From Artemia franciscana (taxonomy: Eukaryota; Arthropoda; Branchiopoda; Anostraca; Artemiidae), in NCBI RefSeq assembly GCF_032884065.1, contig NW_027062616.1, positions 248,001 through 312,000 on the forward strand: a stretch of DNA of 64,000 nucleotides, written 5' to 3'. Positions 57,780 through 64,000 of the stretch are shown piece after piece (the stretch's first letter is position 1; each line of letters begins with the position of its first letter). The notes under the pieces were generated by a model that worked only from the letters and a program-made list of their open reading frames with translations, was not told the origin of the DNA and made no database searches. Both the position numbers and the translations under genes were made by a program.

Positions 57780-59660
57780 AAATTAAAATAATCAGTATTC
57801 ATTTTCATTGTCTTTTGTACTTTGAAATTGCGTATTGCTTCTTCCAGAAAACAAAGAAGAGGCAAACCTTTGGCTACTCAACAGCTGCACTGTAAAAACT
57901 CCTGCTGAAGACCATTTTCGGTAAGTATTTCTGCAGTTTATGGATTGTTCTCAAGAAGTGTATACCAACATAGATGCATCAAATTTTCCCAATCTCCCAT
58001 AAACTGAATGATTTTATTTATAATATTTATACAACCCCCCCCCTCCTCATAATAAAAGTATTTGAGCTTTGGCTCTGAAAAATTCTTGCAGCAATCATAG
58101 ATTTTTGTGCCAATTTTGCAGATATATACTGAACTGGCAGAAGAAAAATAATTTTTGTTCGATTTAAGTTTCAACTTTGCTTTTACATTCATAGGAAAGC
58201 TTTGCTTTTTTACTGACAATACCTTTGCGTAATCTAGCTCTGCTAGATGACCCGCAAAGGGCAAGAAAGAGACCGGGTAAAACAAATCTGGGGGAAATGC
58301 AATTGATGCTATTGCTGTCTGCTTGTCGATCTCTGTGCTCCCCCCTCTCTCTCTCTCGTTTTCTGTCTCTCTGTGTCCCTTCCTCTCTCTCTCTCTCCTT
58401 CTCTAATTTATTTTTTCTCTCTCTATCGTGAGACCATAAGATGATTTTGTTTTCATTCTTTCAGGTAATTACAAGAGTTTTGGTTAGCATTCGCCTGAAT
58501 CCCTCCTTGCCTACAGTTTGTCACCACAAACTGTGTGATTGAATTCTTTAGTTCATTTAGGGATTGATACATACTATCAAGCCATGCTAAAATGTCCTTA
58601 GTCGAAGGTACGTCGACCCTTATTGAGTGTGGACCCATTATTTATGCTCTATTTACACTTTCAAATTTTACAACGAAACCAAAAATAAAAAAAAATACTT
58701 TTAAATAAAAACGGAAAACGGCTCTTAATAATTAATACAAATAGAAATAAAGAGCCCACCTCACTTCGCGTCTCGTTTTTTATGTTAGAGGGTTTTTTGT
58801 GCTTGGCTGAAAACCTAATTCAGTTTTTTGATATAATGTAATTCGGCTTTTATTCGCTATGGAACTATTTAAAATAGGAAACTACTCAGGATCAAAACCT
58901 CAAATGGTTTTTTTAGGTGATTTCAAGTATATAAAATTCATTAGAATTAAAGACAGCGTTGATCTAGCTTAGTAGAATTTGCATTATTTGTAAGGAACAA
59001 GATATATTGATGAAAATCTAGAAAATCAAAAAAATCCCGTCTAAGTTTACCAGAGGTTCCAAGTTCATATATGTAAAACGTATGGAATTTAACCATTTAA
59101 TTTGGTGACTTGTCTATTTTCTTTCTTTTTATGCTACTGAGAGCAACCAATTTCTGTCGTTTAATGCCACAGAACTGTAGTATGCCACAGAACGGCCTAA
59201 CATGCATGCTATCAAATGAAAAATCTGATATTCCCATTCCGTTTAGAACTACTGAAAGCGACGCACAGAGTATTCCAGCTTCAAAGTAAAACTTGCTACA
59301 CGGTGGTATATTGGTTCCTAAGCACAAATAAATAAATAAAAAACAAGTTTTTTCAACCGAAAATAGGGAGCAGCATTAAAACTTATAAGGAACAGAGATT
59401 ATTACGTATATTACGAAGGTTACCTCCTCCTCAATACCTAGCTCGCAAACAGTATAACTGGCATTTGTAATAGCCAGCTTTCATATTACATACCTCAATA
59501 ATATGAATGGATAAAGATTTAATAACATAAAATATTATGTCTAACTTAAAAAAAAAACCGTTTAGTAAATACACGAAAAAAACACATTAACAAAAAAAAA
59601 CAATTCCCTTTAAAAAAATTCAATTATAAGTTCCGAAGAGAACTTTAAACTAATATTGCA
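57780..59660. other. Repeat fragments, no gene
   Basis: Holds a CT-rich tract (58335-58430), dispersed-repeat pieces at 58190-58560 and 59330-59460 (the latter inverted relative to 51.3 kb), and otherwise featureless AT-rich DNA. Confidence 0.45.
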
Positions 59661-59678
59661 GACTACAATTGTGTAAAA

Positions 59679-59976
59679 ATGCCAATTTTTACCAATCTAG
59701 TGGTGCTAATGTGGAAATTTTTTTTTGGATTACATTTATGTTTTGTAAAACTTTGTTTGTATTTAACAAAAACCATACGAAATGTGATCAGAGACGGATG
59801 GCCCCTATTCATTTACGTGTACAAAAAAAGTGAACGGCATGAGATTCTTCTGACCCTTTTGACCTTGGCGGCCAAAAAGGAAATGACATGGAGAGCCTCA
59901 TTGTTTTTCGGCTGTTTGATAATCGTACGATTCACCGCAAATATCATGAGGAGAGCGACGCAAGGACGTTCGCAAT
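59679..59976 (+). CDS. Possible exon of a membrane protein
   Basis: An acceptor-like 'aatattgcag' (59662) precedes ATG, and the frame runs 99 codons to a consensus donor (GCAAT|gtaagt). It has a hydrophobic start (VVLMWKFFFGLHLCFVKLCL), basic segment (KKSERHEILLTLLTLAAKK), then a second hydrophobic stretch (ASLFFGCLIIVRFTANIM). Two possible membrane helices. Family unknown. The following sequence is an LRAT fragment, not its continuation. Confidence 0.35.
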
Positions 59977-60049
59977 GTAAGTTTGATAAGTATTTTTAAT
60001 CACTTAACTGTTTTTTGGTTATTTTAACTATTCTGAGTGTTCCAAAATT

Positions 60050-60274
60050 TTTATTTTCGGATATAATTTTGCCAGAATTTCAAAACTACAATCTTTTGCA
60101 TACAAATTGTGAACATTCTGTAAAATTGTGTTTCCATGGAGAGAAGCAAAGCCTCCAAGTATTACCTCTTAGTTGTCGGAGAAGCAAAGACTCCAAACAT
60201 CCCCTCGCAATAATCTGGAGAAGAAAATTTAAGTGAGCCTAAAATGGAGGATCAATAACCAACAAACTGCTGGA
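60050..60274 (+). pseudogene. LRAT NC-module fragment (third locus)
   Basis: LPEFQNYNLLHTNCEHSVKL then CFHGEKQSLQVLPLS, followed by the lead of a further module (NLEKKI/LKWRINNQQTAGYDAS in shifted frames). It breaks at 'gatgcaag', the same point as 5434. Confidence 0.65.
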
Positions 60275-60535
60275 TATGATGCAAGTACCCTAACTATCCT
60301 AAAATTGTCATTTAAAATTGGCACTAACTGAAAAAGGATAATCAAAATTGAGTCAATTCCCTAGAGATATATCCTCCGGATGCGACGACGAGGAGGATGA
60401 AGAAATAAGTGAATACGGCACAATAGAGAGCGACAGGTCGTTCTGGGAGGAGAAAGATGAAGACCAAGAATACCCCGACGACGTAAGAAATATAGTATTT
60501 GCAAGTTCGGATGACGAGTATTGTATAGGGGAGAT
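60275..60535 (+). mobile_element. 5' end of the PHD/CCCH LINE (second copy)
   Basis: From 'taccctaactatcc' through the acidic ORF1 start (SQFPRDISSGCDDEEDEEIS, ESDRSFWEEKDEDQEYPDD) this is nearly identical to 5435-5680. It ends at 'tattgtatag', after which the sequence is unrelated. The LRAT/LINE junction is shared with 5434/5435. Confidence 0.8.
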
Positions 60536-60689
60536 GTGGAGAAGATGGGACAAGGGTCAGATGGGACATGGTACCTTTGTGAAAAAAAAATTGTTCAAAA
60601 ATCCCGCCTGAATGACGAACGACGTGTCATCTATCAGTAAGTATGCATGTGTTTTCCTGAAGAAATCGAGAAACACTTTCATCAGAGAT

Positions 60690-60912
60690 TTTAGGTAATA
60701 GCGCGTTTACACGGACGAGAATTCCTGTCGCGGACAAAGGAATTCTGGTCCACTTGAAAGGATTCCGTTCGTGAATCCGGGTAGAAAAAAAGTCTAGCGA
60801 CCAGCAAGGATTCCTTTCACCGATACCGTTTTTGACCAATTCTGCTTGATGTGTAGGCAAGAAGAACGAGAATATTTACAGTTTTGTTGATTTTGGCCGA
60901 CAAACAAATAAC
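60690..60912. promoter_or_regulatory. Unusual GC-richer lead before the MADF frame, possible transposon end
   Basis: Starts 'gcgcgtttacacggacgaga' and contains 'aattcctgtcgcggac', 'ggaattctggtcc' and 'aggattcctttc' motifs. Such 'GCGCGTTTACAC' starts resemble terminal sequences of PIF/Harbinger-type elements, but the partner end was not found. Could equally be a promoter region. Confidence 0.25.
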
Positions 60913-61065
60913 ATGTCAGTGAAGAATCATCCCAAAATTACTGATTTAATCTGTTTGGTGCAGGGCAAGCCTTGTATTTATGACACTGCTCACCAAGACT
61001 ACAAGAAAACAAAGCTAAAAGACTTGCTTTGGGCTGAGATTTCAGAACAGCTGAATGAACCAAGT
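60913..61065 (+). CDS. MADF-domain exon (N-terminal)
   Basis: ATG, then SVKNHPKITDLICLVQGKPC, IYDTAHQDYKKTKLKDLLW, AEISEQLNEPS; a TAG follows, overlapping a weak donor 'gttagg'. MADF domains (Adf-1 type, Myb-like DNA binding) begin 'LI.lV..rpclYd..h.dYkn...k...W.eIa.ql', which fits throughout. These domains occur in arthropod transcription factors and as the accessory protein of Harbinger transposons. If the donor is used, the domain's second half lies in a later exon I cannot find; otherwise the gene is truncated. Confidence 0.55.
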
Positions 61066-61121
61066 TAGGAAATTAGAACTTTTGGGGATGGTCTACAGGC
61101 TAAAGTATGCCCTATAGTTCT

Positions 61122-62114
61122 ATTGGTAAAATTCTAGTTAATTGACTTCTTGCTATCTCAGAAATGGTTTAGATTAAGAAAATGAAACTTTCAGGGATGA
61201 ATCTACAGACTAAAGTATGTCTTGGGAAGGTATTTTGAAGCAACTACATCCACTCCTTCTCCCTCTAGAGGGCCCTGACCTTTAAAAATGTGTGTGTTAT
61301 AAAAATGGAACCTTGCAAAATAGATCTTCTGCTTAATTGAAGTACAACAAAATTGTTTTCAGCTTCATAACTTTGCTCAATTCCATTTTATAAGGTTTTA
61401 AAGATATGCAAATACATTTCCTAAGTTAAAAAAAAAAACATTGATATGGCTCAAAATTCTGCTCAAATAAGAGGAATTGCATTTTCAGAACTAAAGGCAG
61501 AGAAAAAGCAACTAGTAACTGAACATTTTGTTAAAATATTGTGTTGTCAAAATTTCAATAGGCAAAGTGAAATTAATAATAGGTAATTGAAATTCAATAG
61601 GCAAACCTGTCATGTAGGCAAATTTCAGAGCCCTCTAGAGGGAGAAGGAGTAGAGGTGGGTGCTTTAAAATACCTTCCCGGGACATACTTTAGCCTGTAG
61701 ACCCATCCCTGAAAGTTTCATTTTCCTAACCTTAACCCTTTCCAAGATAGCAAGAAGTCAATTAACTAGAATTTTACCAATCTATTTAATGGTTTTTTTT
61801 TTCAAAATTTAGGAAATGTATTTGTATATCTTTAACACCTTATAAATTGGGATTGAGCAAAGTTGTGAAGCTGAAAACAATTTTGTTGTACTTCATTCAA
61901 GCAGAAGATCTATTTTGCAAGGTTTCACTTTTATAACACATATTTTTAAATGTCATCAAAGGTCAGCGCCCTCTAGATAAAGGAGTGGAGGAATGTACTT
62001 CAGAACCCCTTCCCAAGACATACTTTAGCCTGTAGAACCATCCCTGAAAGTTTCATTTTCCTAACCTAACCCCTTTCCAAGATAGCAAGAAGTCACTTAA
62101 CTAGATTTTTACCA
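61122..62114. mobile_element. Large imperfect inverted repeat
   Basis: Arms 61122-61424 and 61806-62114 are reverse complements with scattered differences (for example 'gcaaaatagatcttctgctt' against 'aagcagaagatctattttgc'). The 380-base centre holds a third partial copy (61630-61790) in the orientation of the right arm. Related pieces lie at 27440-27595 and 28470-28560. No coding sequence. Confidence 0.85.
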
Positions 62115-62871
62115 AAAATTCTTCTATATTGTTACATAAATGCCCACCTTGGTCTGTGAAGTCAGCTGCACAACCGCTTTTCTGAAAGCAAGTTTTGTAT
62201 CACTATTTCCCATTTCCTTTGACTTTTCTAGTACAGCGTTGACGGAAATGTAAATAAAATACTGTTTGCCGACAATACAGAACTTGTTTAAAAAGTGTTT
62301 TGAAAAACTATAAGGAGTATGCAATTTTGAACTTACATGGCCCCTTCACTCTGCCCTAAGAAGGACATAAGGAAATTTTGGTTCAGTTTTAAACTGTCAA
62401 GATCAAAACCTGCAAGATTATAACCTAAGACCTCTTTACAACTGCACAGAAATTTGCTCGTAAGATTTGAAGGCTAAGTTCAAGGTTATATAAATTAAGG
62501 TTGGAGGCCCCTCGTGTACGCTTTTGGCTGGGGTAGGGGTTTAGGTTATTTACTTAAAAGGAATTGTTCTACCGGAGGGGTATCCAACCACAAATTTATA
62601 TGACCTCAAACTTGGCCTGAAGATCTTACAAGGAAACTTTGTGCATTCCGAAAGAGGTCCCAGGTCGTTGCGGGTTTCCATATTGTCAGTTAGAACCAGG
62701 ATCTGAAATGGAAATTAACCGTTTAAACAGATTTTAATGGGGGTACCACCAGGTACCACAGGCAACCACAAATCTCTGATTTTTGGATACCCTTATGCCT
62801 AATGCTGGACACCCTATGCCAAACGCTGGATACCTGTTGGTACTCTAACCCTGACCTATCTCACTACAGGT
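62115..62871. other. No supported gene
   Basis: 62755-62835 carries the 'ccctatgccaaacgctggat' motif of the adjoining palindromic element. Confidence 0.45.
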
Positions 62872-64000
62872 ACTGATTGGTTAATTTCTGAGCTGCAGTA
62901 AAATCATTAATATTTTGTTGGGAACAGTATCCAACATTTAGCATAGGGTATCCAGCATTAAGCATAGGCTATGCCAAAAGCTAGATAATATCCAGCTTTT
63001 GGCATAGGGTAATAAAAAATCAGGAATTCGTGGCAGACTGGGGTACCATGCCCTTGCTGCAGGGCATGGTACCCCAGACTATGAGCACCATGCCCATACA
63101 TTGGGGCTCCATGCCTCAAAATTGAGGATTTGTGTATGACTGGTTGCTAGGACTGAACCAAAATTTCCTTATAATCTTTTTAGGCCAAGTTCGAGGTTGC
63201 ATACCCCTCCTATAATTATGCAATTAATGAAGCCGATTCATGTATGAGTATTAATTTTCATTAGCTGTTAACAAGGACAACAGTTATCGACAATGAACAG
63301 TTTGTTCAAGTGCTACTCTTCTGGTCTACCCTGCACTGAACACACATTATATTAATAAACCCCACATTATACTAATAAATAAAAAGATAATAATAAAACT
63401 ATTCTGGTGGATATCAAGACCTCCTTGATAATTGACACTTCTACAAATTGTTCTGTAACAAATTCTGCAAAATCTGCAACAAATTCCTGATTTTAATGAA
63501 ATAATGTTTGGGGTTCAAAATGTGTTTTTGCAGTTGTCAGGGTATCTGATATTCAGGTACCACAGTCCAACTGGGGTAACTGACCATGGTATCTGAGAAA
63601 GTCATCTCACTTTCATCATTACCAACAAAAGAGCCGATGATTTTATTAGATTGGCCGTAAAGAAGTTTGGACCTTAGTGATGTGACTGAATATCAGTTTA
63701 TGTTTTGGGATGAATTCAAAATGCAATTTTGGCAATTGTCATTTTTGAAGGACAACCGCAGAAAGAACTAACAGCAGATCCATTTAGCATGGTAACAGAT
63801 AACATGGTATCTGCAAAATGCAACTAGTGACAATCTACCACAAACCCATGATTTTTGGATACCCTATGCCAAACGCTGGATATATCTAGAATTTGGCATA
63901 GCCTATGCCTAACGCTCGATACCCTATGCCAAATGTTAGATACCTGTTCTCAATAAAATATTGATGATTTTACTGAAGCTCAGAAATCAACCAATCAGAA
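62872..64000. mobile_element. Palindrome-rich element with about 160-bp inverted ends
   Basis: 62872-63035 is the reverse complement of 63832-64000 (for example 'tgattggttaatttctgagc' against 'gctcagaaatcaaccaatca'), with the right arm reaching the window edge. Inside the left arm is a perfect 14-bp palindrome (62969-62982 with 62994-63007, 'ctatgccaaaagct'). No coding frame is seen. Probably a non-autonomous DNA element. Confidence 0.75.
63038..63077. repeat. Perfect 16-bp-arm hairpin
   Basis: 'ctggggtaccatgccc', an 8-base loop, and its exact reverse complement 'gggcatggtaccccag'. It adjoins the left arm of the palindrome-rich element. There is no T tract, so it is not an obvious terminator. 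Confidence 0.95.

Noticed and set aside
58321..58431. CT-rich frame (Ser/Leu-rich) as a gene
   Set aside because: Simple-sequence translation only.

Overview
This window is AT-rich, intron-containing invertebrate nuclear DNA. It has no operons. It carries long (TA)n arrays, LINE, Gypsy, Polinton and MITE-like debris, and isolated spliced exons. A MADF-type exon and the transposon mix suggest an arthropod. One dispersed repeat family (best seen at 51.3-52.4 kb) resembles sequence I associate from memory with brine shrimp (Artemia); that is a weak inference. Almost nothing here is a complete host gene. The window is a mosaic of exon fragments that were copied repeatedly, broken, and invaded by mobile elements.

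Layout. 1-5.2 kb: copy I of a segmental duplication (terminal exon, LINE fragment, TA array, LRAT-domain fragment). 5.4-10.7 kb: a long CR1/Jockey-like LINE inserted in the LRAT fragment. 10.7-12.6 kb: LRAT-domain sequences, including the longest open LRAT frame (11519-12064). 13.1-14.6 kb: a 724-bp tandem duplication. 15.6-17.3 kb: two well-formed exons of a phospholipase D, the first with the second HKD motif. 19.6-21.0 kb: a Gypsy-like integrase tail next to an N-terminal exon of an MFS transporter (MFSD6-like). 23.2-26.5 kb: a short Gypsy retrotransposon with about 130-bp LTRs and a 5-bp target duplication. 27.6-28.5 kb: a foldback element. 29.0-36.0 kb: three copies of a cassette (MFSD6-like C-terminal half, an unrecognised protein remnant, an LRAT exon). 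Two of these are nearly identical 1942-bp tandem units with a perfect palindrome at the junction. 36.2-37.4 kb: second copy of the integrase tail plus MFSD6-like N-terminal exon. 39.7-43.9 kb: three decayed copies of an immunoglobulin-type exon and a Polinton-like DNA polymerase B remnant. 44.4-49.1 kb: copy II of the segmental duplication. 50.5 kb: a clean 60-codon minus-strand exon. 51-55.4 kb: dispersed repeats, an RTE-like LINE 3' end and a 109-bp minisatellite. 59.7-61.1 kb: a possible membrane-protein exon, a third LRAT/LINE junction and a MADF-domain exon. 61.1-64 kb: large inverted repeats and nested palindromes.

How the parts relate. The same pieces (LRAT NCEHF module, MFSD6-like exons, integrase tail, LINE 5' end) recur next to each other in different combinations, so the locus has grown by repeated local segmental duplication. 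The PLD exons, the 50.5-kb exon, the 45.7-kb terminal exon, the 11.5-kb LRAT frame and the MADF exon are the best candidates for functional coding sequence. Most remaining open frames are transposon remains.
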